A DNA stretch of 64,000 bases. It comes from Fasciolopsis buskii. Its lineage: Eukaryota; Platyhelminthes; Trematoda; Plagiorchiida; Fasciolidae. The first letter of the stretch is position 1. The number at the start of each line of letters is the position of its first letter. This document shows positions 37,446 through 49,072 of this stretch, piece after piece. The DNA is taken from assembly GCA_008360955.1 (NCBI GenBank), contig LUCM01006694.1, forward strand, positions 200,521-264,520, read 5' to 3'. The position numbers and the translations under genes were made by a program. The notes under the pieces were generated by a model, which worked only from the letters and a program-made list of their open reading frames with translations, was not told the DNA's origin and searched no databases.

Positions 37446-39663
37446 CATTCAATCTTCTATTACTAACTCAACTTTTTGACGTGCAGATCTAGATGACCGT
37501 TCAGACGGACCACCTTCTCCTGGCAACTGGCATTAGAAAACGAATGGAATTGTTCCCGAAGGCACGTTGTACAGCCTACGAATAATTTATCTAGTTGGAA
37601 CGATAAAAGCAATGCTTCTCGAGTGAGACCCTTCAGATAGTTTTGTTGTCATTGGGAATCCGATGCGTCTTGATTAAGTTTGTTACCAGTGCTGTCGAAG
37701 CAACGGGTGTCACCTAAAAGCCACTTAAGTTCATCACAAGGCATTCTAAAATCATCAGCCTGAGTTCTAAAATATTATTCTTCGAGAACATAGACAAAAC
37801 TGGGGTGTGACTGACGGATGATAGCATGTAACGTCAAAATCATAGAGTAATTAACGAAAAAGAGTCACCTTTTTGCAAAGGGTAAGGAATGACCGTCTGC
37901 TCTGACCTTGATAATGCACCATAGAGTTACGCACGAAGTGTCCGAATGATCTTATTGTTCCGAACTATAGTTCATACCGTCGACCCAACAAACAGAAGTA
38001 TGCATTTAATAAAATTGATAAGAAACCGGATTCCAAGTGTTTTTCAATCGTCGGACCGACAGAAACAGTCCGACATTTAGGTAACCATCAAGCCCCAACC
38101 GTGCACTATCAAGGGACAAAGCGTGCCTAGGTTTGCTTGTTTATGTGTGTGTCTGCGTATTTGCATACAGTTACCGAAACGGTTAGACTTTGATGAATGC
38201 ACAAGAAAAATACAGCAAACCCGATCACCATCTATGTACATCGCACGTGGAAAAGACAACTGGTATTAGGCAAAGAAACCAGTTGACCATTAGATAAACC
38301 GACTGGGATTTAATTATGAACCACCGGAATTTCCGTGTCCCGAGGTAGGATTCTGTGCCTGTCTAATATATCTCTTGCCCACTTAAAAACCAGACCGGAC
38401 CTCCAAATTGTGTCTCACACGCTTCGAACGATACCTCGTATACATTGGAGTAGTGTCGTGTTGCGTTCACTATTTTTTCCCGAGATCACAATCATTGTTT
38501 TTCGAAATGCTTGGCATTTGGAAGCTGATTTGGTGGATGCATCAAAGTACGGGACTTCGAGAGTATGCCGTGTGCTCTTTAAATCGGCTCTATTCCGTTC
38601 ACACGATGTGGACGAAGGGACGGAAAGCTAATGGGGTGGGTGGAAGGTACTACAAAATGACGATACCCGAACGGATGTACGACGATTAAATTTTGCTGAA
38701 CTTATATTACGAATTGTTGATAGTCCGGGCACAGGAGGACTTGTGAACAGAATGTCTAAATCGCTGTAGTTGATCGTGAATAAACTAGGTTTGAAAAAAC
38801 TTCACTCGCAATTTGTGTCGAGAATAGCACGGTGCATTCAGCAATGCAGTAGAAGGTCTTGACAAAATGTCACTACCGGTATCTGGTTAGGTAGTGCGCA
38901 TACTAGCGATAGAATCCAGGACAACGAAAGACTGGCTCACATCGAGCAGTGAGTGAACCGTGAATTCTTTTATCTACGCTCTCATCTGAATTATTCTGTT
39001 CCGACATTTCGGTTGTGAATTTCCACTCCGAACCAGATCCGAATGTGGACAAAGTGAAGGAATGTTTTTTCAAAATCACGAGTAAAAATAACTTGTGGAT
39101 GACAAACTTTGCGAAAAAAGTACAATACATGTCAAGGTTGACTTGCATTCAAGTCGGTGCTTTTCTTGTCTTCTTTTCGCTTTTGAGCTAAATAGCGAAC
39201 AATTGGGTTTTTATAACTGTTGCTTCTCGAAATCTTGAATGTACTCTTGGTTTAGTGCACGATAGAAAGACAAGTCATAGTCCCGACGATGGAGGACTGT
39301 CAACACGGCAACCAACTTAGATCTATGGTTAACACGTGGAATATCAATCATGATAGGTTATTTCGCACTTCTCAAGGTAGTCGACGTTTAGTTCCAGTAA
39401 GTGGATTTTATGCACATGATCCGATTATACCTCTAACACGACTCTCCAGAATGTCAGGTCAGTCGAAAGAAACGACGCAGTAAATCCTTTCCTAATTCGA
39501 ACTAGAGATGTGCGTGCCAAATTACGCGTCGTGCAATTTCGATTCATTGTTCCGGGTTGCAGTATGCCATTTGCGCGAGTCAGCATTTCTGAGTTACAGT
39601 TCGTTTTATTTCTGTTGAAGATAAGACAGTCTACGTAAGTGTTCATGAGCAGCAACGTGGTTC
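37446..39663. other. No gene recognised
   Basis: Frames 38335-38631 and 38408-38689 plus overlap without domains. Nothing else was recognised. Confidence 0.4.
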
Positions 39664-39770
39664 CTAAATGTCTGTAGTGATGGATGCGTGATCGGCCGGG
39701 TCGGGAGACAGGCTCGAACCCACGACTTCCACAATGGAACAGTGCCTAATTGATCAAGTGATTGACGACA
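39664..39770 (-). repeat. tRNA-like SINE candidate, family J
   Basis: The minus strand carries a B box GGGTTCGAGCC (39723-39713) preceded by GGCACTGTTCCATTGTGGAAG. A body follows (GACCCGGCCGATCACGC) that is not part of a tRNA. The A box near 39755 is weak. Read as a tRNA-derived repeat. Confidence 0.4.
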
Positions 39771-42429
39771 TGTTTGCATTGATTACATATCATCAGTGCC
39801 AAACTGGAACATTCCAGGAAATGATGGAACGCCGAAAGAAAGTCATGCATCTTCGAAGTAGTGAAAGTGGCTGCAATATCACGACAGTATTGCTGGCTCT
39901 TCAGAGCGCTGTACGGATAGAATAGTTCCAGGTGTTACCGGATTTACAGAAGGACAAACGAAAGTGTATTGCTTTCCGTTGAACTATTCCATTCGTACTT
40001 CGTGTAAACGGCCAAATACATTGGGTTCTTTATTAATCAAATCTCTAGTATTTGGAAACATGTTGTTCCATGTTTCCTATCAAAGCGACAGTTTTGGCCC
40101 ATGTTGTGTTCGACTCTTGTAAACATTGGATTACGTGACGTGAGATGAATATTTGCTGATTTACTTGTGATGTGCATGGGCCCGAAAGCGGGGTTCAAAT
40201 TCGACCCAATCTGAAAAATATTTTGTCCATTAGACACGAAATTTTCACAAAAAAGGATCAGAAACATTTTGAATGCGCTGGAAAAAATAATAAATAAACA
40301 TGTGATGAGACTGGAACAACAACGAAACATCAAACATCCAAGCAGACGGCGAGGAAAACAACTTCATTTTTGTTGATTAGAAACCGCGACAATCAGTATA
40401 CACGCTAATTCACACAAATGAGTCCACTGGAACAAATGAATTGCAAGGAACCTCAGTGAATCAGTTCAAGTTGTAATGGATCGATAAACAATTTCGGTTG
40501 ATCAAATTGATGTACCGCGGCTGAACGAGTTCCGTGGTGGACCATATATTCCAGGTGAGGCACCCTTATGATGGCCTTCCCGGCAGAGCTAAAGATGAGT
40601 CGATTTTTTTTCATTTTAGCAAGGTTCGTTCCAGTGTAAGGAACGCCAACGCTTTATGATATGGCATTGCCTGGTTGCCTAATTCAAACAAGTGCTTCAC
40701 TCGTTACTCAAGGCTCGTGTCCTCCAAATTTCTTTCCTGTAGAGCAAAACTGAAAGCAGATCAATCGTTGGCAGTCGCGCTAGAACTATTCAGGTATGTA
40801 TTTACCGCGGGAATCGATTTACGGGCATACGGAACTCGTGTCTCAGACACCTTAAGCCATTCATTTTCAAAATCTGTTCTACCGACCACGGTTGGTGAAT
40901 AATCCAATGGTTATTTTCCTATACTCATTATTTTGTTTTCCTAATGATCATTCCGGAAATTCCCAACATCAGTTCTTATTTTCCTCTGGGGGGAATATTG
41001 CCCCCGGATGCTGATTCGATCTTTTTTTTGGATTTCAGTCCGGCAAGCAAATTGACGGGATGTGCAAGTTTTTCTTTCGGTCGGCTGTTATCAGGTGTAT
41101 GCCAGTTTTGGACTGGAGAGAAGCGAGCCGAATTTTCTACTACTGTGAAGGATAATTATATTCCTTGTTTTACTATGCTATTAATTCACACCACACATCC
41201 GGTGAAACTTGGAGCGTGCAGATACTAGTAAAGTCAATATGGACGGTGCTGCGTGAAATATCGATAGTAATCTGCGATAGGATCAGAGACAGGAACTTTT
41301 GTCATGAAATTTTAATATGACTTTAGTTAGCTTTGTGCTGACTTTCGACTGTGATTTATTTCGTCCATGAAGGCTCTTGCCATTGTTTAATTGTTTAACA
41401 TGACAAAAAAGATGGTCTTATTAAGTTTAAAATGCTGGAACAGCTTAGTTATAATATTTTAAATCAGCCATTACTTTGAAATCAGTCCTTTATCCGCCAC
41501 ATTGTGATACCAAAAGACTTTGCTGTTTCTCGCTTGCTGCTTCGTTGTCATGGTGACAATGTGAGCGATCAACGCTGCGCGCCTAGCTGACCTTCGCGCA
41601 AGGTCAGCATTGATGTAAACCATGGACCTCCCTAAACGGAAATTCTTTTGTTCGTAATCAATCATGAGCAGAGAACCCCAGCCAACAACTAATTATCTTC
41701 AACTTATAAATACGTACGTAACTGGACAGAATATCCGACAGAATAAGTGCGTTTGACAGACCGACCAGTTTGTCATTATCTATGAATTTAAACAACGATG
41801 AGTCCTAAAACCGTTCCAAAACGGTGCTCCAGAAAGGTTTCGTTTTCATGTTCGGACACGATTACCTAGACGTCCAAGGTCGCCCATGTTTAACTGGCCT
41901 AATTACATTCTACAAATAGATCTAATAAAGGAAAATTTTAAATGAATGCAAGGTATTTACTGATGATTCTTTGCACCTAGAAAGTACTTGAGCCTCAAGG
42001 ACACTAACGCCGGAAATGTTTGAATGTATCAGCATCGGCAGCACCTGGATGTCTGCATGTCTTCTGCTAAAGTTCCATGCAACCATACTGAGTGCCCAAT
42101 GAAGGGGTCTGAGCAACTCTCGCAACACACCAAACACTTCGTAAATTCCCCCCAAATGGGTGATTGAATTTACCAGAAATAGTAGTTCGTATTACCGTGG
42201 AAAGAATTAGATTGAGAGAAATATTTCGGGCTCCCAGTTGACACTGTTACATCGCCTTCTTGCTTTCCTTTTATTGCCCAATACAATTTGCAGCGATTAG
42301 AAAATTCCACTTTCATCCTTCACTTACAGCCCTGGTTTTGCACGCAAAATGAAAAAAAGGTATGCAAATCGGACTGTTTTTAGAGACTCATTGTGTTTCA
42401 TTCAGCAGATCACCAGGATATGGATGCAA
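39771..42429. other. No gene called; one possible splice pair
   Basis: A good acceptor-like tract (TTTTTTTTCATTTTAG, ending at 40619) and a donor-like CAG followed by GTATGT (40792-40800) frame a 175-base segment. No reading frame is open across it, so an exon is not supported. The plus frame 40944-41228 has no domain. Confidence 0.4.
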
Positions 42430-42475
42430 GTGTGTGTGTGTGTGTGCGTGTGTGTGTACGTGTGTGTACGTGTTT
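42430..42475. repeat. GT microsatellite
   Basis: A nearly pure GT tract of about 46 bases, with single GC and TAC interruptions. Confidence 0.95.
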
Positions 42476-44044
42476 GACCTTAAAGCGCACTAATTGTCCA
42501 CCGTTCGTGGCTGGTTCAAGCTTCTTCCGATCCGCATTCATCTACCCCACTTTCCGTCTTTGCGACTTTTTAAACTACAATCCACGACCTGTCCATCAGT
42601 TGGCCATCTTGTCACACTGTGCAGAACAAATCAGCCGAAATTGGACCTGGCTTTCCCCACCCACCCATCACCCACCAATCTTTTTTAATCGGCAGATCGT
42701 GGTTATAAACTTCCGCCTCAGGTTGTCATTCATGCTTTATAATTAGCTCTGTATGGGCCGCCGTCCAAACGTGCCGGATACTTCACGCATTGATACAGAC
42801 CACGATGTAAAAGGGTTGAATTTTACGATGATACTATTAAAGTTGATTGACTGAGTAGAACCGTTTTTCCTTATGTGGTCAGTTTGATTTTAGACGGCCC
42901 ACAGATGCGCCTCGTGCGACGTTCTACTCGTGCGACCAACTCCCGTCATCCCGCTGGGATTAGTAGACGAATAAACCTAAAGCGACTTTGCACAAGCAGT
43001 CCCAATCTCTATTCATTCACAAATTTATTGCTTTGTAACGAAGAAAACGGAACAAAACAACTGCTCTAATTCGTTCGTAAATCTTCGCTCGATTCCATCT
43101 CTTGGCCGCTACCTCGTATACCCGAGAACACTGGTGAAAAAGCCAAGTCGAGCAGACAGAAAACTTCATTTATTAATCAAAATCAAATCAGTTATACTAA
43201 CCATCCATGATCAGCACTCACCGATCGATTGTTCTGTTAGCTAATTTAGTCCATCGATGTTCAACAATGGATTCCCTACTGATCATAAGAAAAAATACGT
43301 CGTATTTAAATGTCAAGCAAAATTACATTGTCTTCCATTGCACCGCCCAGGGCAGCTTCCGCGTTCTTGTTTATCCACTTATTAGCTGAATTTTTTTGAA
43401 TATTCATTTTCGACGAACACCGTTTTTATCTGAAGTTATTTGTTCTTCTTTTTCCTCTTCTTTTGTATCATCAGCACTTCTCTTCCTTAATATAGTCCTT
43501 ATTAGAGTTATTAATATTAATACAACTATACTCCTTATCATTTAATGAACTAATTCATTACGGCCGAAGTTGCTGTCTTCTGAATCAAGTTGCCCACTTA
43601 TCGCCTGTGCATATTCGTGGTACATGTTATTGGCAAAATCCAGTAGTCCTAGAAACGGGTTCTTTTGTTCTAAAATTCTTCAGTGTCTATTCATACCGTT
43701 TGTCGGTCACGTGCTGCAAACGGTCCGTAAAGTAGTATGTTGATTTGGAAAACTAGACGTAAATAATAGTGTCGTCCCAAGAGACGTGGAATCGAGAAAA
43801 CCAAAATCGAATTTAATAACAAGTCCAACAGAAACCGTCAGCCACGGACTTGGAGTTTTTTCAACAAAGCTCACCGTCACTTACCGGTCAACCAGTTCTC
43901 GTCAGGGGTGTCAAACGTATACCTTCTCGAATGTTAGTGTTCTGAAACCTAATTCCATCAGTTTACGATTGCCCGTCTTGGCTGTACATCGCCCCGTCAT
44001 CGTCACCTTTATCCAAATCATCAACAACACTATCATCACCCGAA
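42476..44044. other. No gene recognised
   Basis: Short frames only. The 42393-42746 plus frame overlaps the GT tract and has no domain. Confidence 0.45.
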
Positions 44045-44074
44045 TCACCATCATCATTATCATCATCATCATCC

Positions 44075-44122
<48 letters not shown>

Positions 44123-44135
44123 CCATCATCATCAT
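44045..44135. repeat. ATC/CAT trinucleotide microsatellite
   Basis: About 30 ATC units with a few variants (ATT, CTC, ACC). The long isoleucine-, methionine- and aspartate-rich frames on both strands (43786-44157) are produced by this tract and are not genes. Confidence 0.97.
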
Positions 44136-44767
44136 TTTGCGTTAAAGCTCGGGCCAAGCCCGATTAATAGCTATCTTTTTGCTACAGCTGCACAGTGCTA
44201 CAGAAAGAATAACTACTTATATTTGATAGAGCGTAAACCTATGATAAAGGGAGATCAAAAGAACTCCGTAGAAGTCAACACAGTCACTCTGATTCGACGC
44301 CAATTGACAACACAAAAGCCGTGGTTTTGTATTTGCCAGTCTCCCGGTAATGCAGTAAGGTCGTTGTGGTTACTGGGACTGTCATAGGACTTAATCTTCT
44401 GACATGCAAAGAAAGAGATGATGACTGGATAGGTTTAACTTATTTGTAATTTCGAAGTGAAAATCTTGTTTCAACCATACACATCTACTCCAACACCTAA
44501 GCTGGGTTTGTAGGGAAAAAATACACAGCAACTTCAAATCCACTGCCTACACGAGTACCTGTTACTCCACTGTTCTAAGGTACGATAATCAATGGTAAAA
44601 ATGGATAATCAATCATTGGTAAATACTCGGTGTTGATTCCGCTCTACTGGGGCCCATCTACTAAATCGAACAACCGAAAGAATAAAATTCGAGACAAATA
44701 ATATTTGTGGACTTACTTATAAGAGAGGCTCATTCAAATATATTATCTGACAAACCCCAAGTGAATA
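44136..44767. other. No gene recognised
   Basis: No open frame or repeat recognised. Confidence 0.5.
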
Positions 44768-44862
44768 AAGCCGTGGCGTTTGGACGTGTAGGTCAAGGTC
44801 TCGAAACACCGTTGATCGACTTCCCTACTTGACGGCTGTCTGCAGGTCGCGGATAAAAAGGA
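44768..44862 (+). repeat. SINE-A copy, 5'-truncated, plus strand
   Basis: It begins within the family's GCCGTGGCGTTTGGACG block and continues through a decayed B box (AAGGTCTCGAAAC) to the TTGACGGCTGTCTGCAGG body. The tail is missing or unrecognisable after GATAAAAAGG. The opposite orientation to the copies at 2.5-19 kb shows dispersed insertion. Confidence 0.65.
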
Positions 44863-47117
44863 TGCCACACCGAAGCCTCGTTCCTCACGAGTAGGTGACT
44901 ACGTGGCTTGACCTCAGTGCCGTGGAACACTGTGACACTCATGGGTAATTGCGTTAATAACTCGGTATTTTCATCCCGCGGTGCCGTAGCATTCACTGGG
45001 ACAACAGCGTTCGAAGGGTTTGCTTGACCGACCAAAAAGTACAGAAAACGGAAAGGTCAGTACGGCTTGAAGCTCGGCAGGCATGCAAACCGGCATCAAC
45101 ATTTACATAGCCAAACCGATGAAACGGTCCACAAGATACTAGGGACAGTGAAAAAAAGATGCGATTTGTAACAACATACTGCGATACACTCCAGGCCACA
45201 TTTGTATCCTAATTTCATATTATATTGTGAGGGAATGCTACCTCACCATGTATACGACATCCGAATGGCCCTCATACTGGAAGAGGTCGGGAACAGTTTC
45301 GCCTGCAAATTCATTCAGTACTTTAATTGGTGCGGGCTGCTAGGCGTAGAAGAAACTCTGTTGTCAAGCCCTATCGCTGGTGAATTGGGAACGAACTGCA
45401 TGTAACGAATATAGCACAGAATACCCTCCGCCATTCGTGGACGAAGTGAGTGACAATTAGGTTGCCGATCCGATATGTCATGTGCTTACCTGGCACTGAG
45501 CAAAAAGGGTACTTTTACAAGATCGACAGAGACGATGGCCTACATTTTTCTTTAGTGTTGATTAGACACAGTTAATCGATAAACCCAGGTGCCATCACAG
45601 AGCTTGATTATAGTTGCATGGGTGTTGTTCTAACGTAGATCATAAAACAGTGAACTAGTAAAAATTCTAACGTTATTACTGTTCATCTCGTTTCCGGTCT
45701 CGGTAGCCATCGTGTCAGAAACGCTAATCTCTGTTGTTAGAACCAAAAACAGGCGAAACGATGGAAATAATCAAACTCCATTGGGTGTAGTTAGCTACCC
45801 GGTGGCCATATGAAGCGTCGGCCTGTAATGCAATTTGTCATCAAAGATCGAGTGTACACAACATCAGTTAGGTCGGCATTGCTCCTGGGTTCCGAATCAA
45901 TGGCTACCGAGAGTAGATATGTGAAAAATTTTGGTATTTGAACACTGCTATCCTCCTCGTACTGGTAAAATATAGTGGGAAAATTTTATAACTCACAGGT
46001 TGGTCGTAACGTACTAGGTCCTAGGATTTAGTCTTTAGCACATGGGCTGAATCAGTACAGGTTTAGTTTACTGCGACATGTTTTCTGCATGCTCACAGAC
46101 TGCTTTCCCCGTTGCACGCTTTTCAGTGAAACAAATTTTGTTCTGAGGATAGAATCAGGGCTGGCAGCCGAAAAGGTTATGAAAATTTCAACCGGTGCTA
46201 CAGTTAGACTATCGGATCAGGGGTCCGCGAGATCCCTTCCATGGAATCAATGGTCCGAGACAGTAGGTCTTGTGGCTCATTGTCGCGGTCCGCGATGTTC
46301 TTCGCTCAAACACTGTTGCTCAGTGTACTACTTTCCAGTCGATTTTTCACTACTTCTTGTTCTTTTCGTCTCTTTAACCAGATGATGCGATGAGGTAGCA
46401 ACCAAAATCAGAGCTTGTTGGTACAAGTTTAGCGGTTGAACAGAATGAAAACGAAAACTGAATGCACCTCATACCCGCTTCTGATTAACGTTGATGGACC
46501 ACACGTAAGCTTTATTGATCCCCTTCTCCGTTTCTGCTTAGTCCGTACGGCTAAAAAATATACGCGAAGTAATTGATTTGTGCAAATTATCTAATGTGAA
46601 ACTTTATACACGATTAACTGGACACAGCTCAAAACGAAACCGGTAACGGTAGTTTTGTGCCGCGTTGTTCGAAAACTATCGGACGTGAAATTTCGTTCCT
46701 CTCATCCACTCGCGTTGTTTGTTGTTCCGACCAGGCAACAAAATGTCTAATTGTGTTTACTTATCGTCAGATCGAGATGATGTTCATTTAGTCCTAGCGC
46801 GTTGCTTTTTGTTTTACAATGAATTAACAAAATGGACTGTGTTGTACCGAAAACACACATGTTGAGTGTTCCTATTACGGAACGTCATTGTTGTCGAGGC
46901 GTTTGTTGCTAAATGTCATCGTGAGGTGAAAAACCTTACTCATAACATGCAAATGGATTCACAACTAGGACTGTATTGTTTATACATAGTATCGGTTTTC
47001 GATCCCACCCATGCATTGATGAAATGGTGGGAGCATCGCTTCGTGGCCAATAAAAACTCAGAAGTAGCGTTTGTTGAATGTGCTCGGTCTATTTAGGACC
47101 GCAGTTAATTATTCTTC
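44863..47117. other. No gene recognised
   Basis: Short frames on both strands without domains (for example 46089-46385 plus, 98 residues). Confidence 0.4.
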
Positions 47118-47195
47118 TCAGTGGCATGTTTCGCTTGGGGCGGATGAGCAAAATTTCCCCGGAAGCACAGGATCGGTTTCGCGGTTATTACCGTT
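47118..47195 (+). repeat. Repeat family E, copy 2 (5' part)
   Basis: Starting with CAGTGGCATGTTTCGC, this segment lines up with 63001-63070 for about 70 bases (shared GGAAAAC/GGAAGCA, then ATCG-CCGGTTTCG-GGTTA blocks). It diverges after the GGTTATTAC point, whereas the 63 kb copy continues into the part shared with 4789 and 58965. Confidence 0.55.
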
Positions 47196-48239
47196 CTCCA
47201 GAAATGCGGTCCCGATATTCTCTGTGCAAACATCTTCATATTAGTGCGCTCCGTTTTTAGTTTCTGAATAGTTTTAGCAATGACAATAACAAAGGTGAAA
47301 TTGTGGACGACCGTTTCAGGTAAGTTTATATTTTTTAATTTCGCATGAATCATTTCATTGACGTCGATGAATTGTTTAGACAAAGATACCTATCTAATCA
47401 TTAGTCTGAACAGGCTTTTTCCAACGGTAACCATTAGAGGTATTTTGTATTCAAGAGCATTGTCTATAATTTTCCGGCATCCTTCCGACATTTTCCCTTA
47501 AGTCAGTTGCGATTTTGAATCACTGTCTACCTAACCGTCACAAAGTGATGCTTACTTAAAAATCCCAGTCCGTTGGAACTCAGCCTGGACAGTTTATTTG
47601 CCGGCAGAAAATGCAGTAAGCCAGTCGGTTTGGCAAACAGCATTGCTAATCAGAATTGTGTTTAGAGACCAGAACATGGTGTCTTGAGCTGAATAAATTT
47701 CTCCGTCGGATTTCCGGAAAGGAAAAAAACGACAGCGAAAAGTGCGACTCTCATTCGTTCTCTATCTTCACTTCTGTTGTTCCCAAAAGTTGTTACGACA
47801 GTTAGAAACCAACCTTTATGCACAGTTTGTGCAGCTTTAAAGATTTGTCATCATCCGCTGACCAGCCATGTTCAGTATGCTGAAATTTTTACATTTTGAC
47901 ATGAATGGCATAAGATCAAAGTCTGTCACGGGCATATATTTTTTTTCAACCCAATGCCATGCTCTACAATCCCCTTTTATTGAATACACCGCAAGATATG
48001 GCATCCGTAATGAAGATAAATCCAATTACTAGTAAGAGATAAGTAAATCACGTAGAACTTTTTTTCTTCCGCATTCTGAGGCTCGTTGCTCTCGTGGTTC
48101 ACTAAATGAAGGCGGTCACGTGATCTTACAGTCGGCTTTTTCGATAGAATTTTGTCCGAAGTTAGTTGACGCTTATCGCAGCCCCTTTCTCCGAGTAAAG
48201 ATGAATCAGCTTCAAAACAACTATAATGGTTGTCAGCAC

Positions 48240-48241
<2 letters not shown>
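47196..48241. other. No gene recognised
   Basis: No domain-bearing frame and no repeat recognised. Confidence 0.45.
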
Positions 48242-48274
<33 letters not shown>

Positions 48275-48286
48275 GTGTATATATAT
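48242..48286. repeat. TA microsatellite with ACACGTGT palindrome
   Basis: About 14 TA units run into ACACGTGTATATATAT. The junction sequence is self-complementary around the CACGTG centre (48273-48278), so the tract can form a cruciform or hairpin. Confidence 0.95.
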
Positions 48287-48785
48287 TTGATCACATCAAA
48301 GTAAACAACGGCCGACACAACCATCGATCATTGTCATGGCCAAACATGAGGGTAGCCTTTCATCGGTCCACAGCGCAGATATTGAAGCTAATATGCGCCA
48401 CTGCGTACAATAACATTCACATATATATACAATTCAACTATTGGGTCCGGTTCATCATATGTTCTCGACTGAAGGAAGAACATGCAGAAGAGAAACGAAG
48501 TTATCGCTCCGGAATCGAATGGCCAATTTTATTCCATTTTGGAGAAGATACATAGCAAGGAAGCGGCTGATTGTAGGCGAAGTCAAAGCATGTGTTAACT
48601 TATCAATTGCGTTTCCAAGTGTTAATTAGTAAATCAATGGGGTTTTTAAGCACTCTGAAACATGCTTGAACATGATCTGTGTCAGAGCAACCGAGTGGGG
48701 AATTGCATGGTACTGTACTGCACTGCGGAGTATAGCAAGGTACAGCGCAATATGGTGTGATAGATCACAGTGAAGTGTAGAGTGA

Positions 48786-48884
48786 TATAGTATAGTATAG
48801 TATAGTATAGTATAGTATAGTATAGTATAGTATAGTATAGTATAGTATAGTATAGTATAGTATAGTATAGTATGGTATGGTATA
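48786..48884. repeat. TATAG pentanucleotide array
   Basis: Seventeen perfect TATAG units (48786-48870) are followed by two TATGG units and TATA. Flanking sequence on both sides (about 48700-48990) has looser GTAT/ACTAT-like sequence, as if an older array had decayed. Tyrosine- and isoleucine-rich minus-strand frames over it are by-products. Confidence 0.97.
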
Positions 48885-49041
48885 ACGTACTGCAGTGGAT
48901 AACGGTATAACAAGGAATAACATCATTGCATTGCATGGTATTGTTTTGTATTCAATTGTGTGGTATACTATTGTACTGCATTATACTACAGTATATGTGG
49001 GCTTTGTCCATTTGCGCAGAATTTCAACAGAAAGATTTGAC

Positions 49042-49072
49042 TAGCCCCGTTCAAATAATGTTGACGGGGCTA
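49042..49072. repeat. Perfect 9-bp stem hairpin
   Basis: TAGCCCCGT and ACGGGGCTA form a perfect 9-bp inverted repeat around a 13-base loop. In a eukaryotic context I infer no terminator role. It may be chance or part of an unseen repeat. Confidence 0.8.

Noticed and set aside
40620..40800. Exon between a strong acceptor-like and a donor-like site
   Set aside because: All three frames contain stops between the two sites.
43786..44157. Long isoleucine-, methionine- or aspartate-rich open frames
   Set aside because: All derive from reading the ATC/CAT microsatellite in different frames.
48626..48936. Tyrosine/isoleucine-rich frames of 84-95 residues
   Set aside because: Produced by the TATAG array and its flanks.
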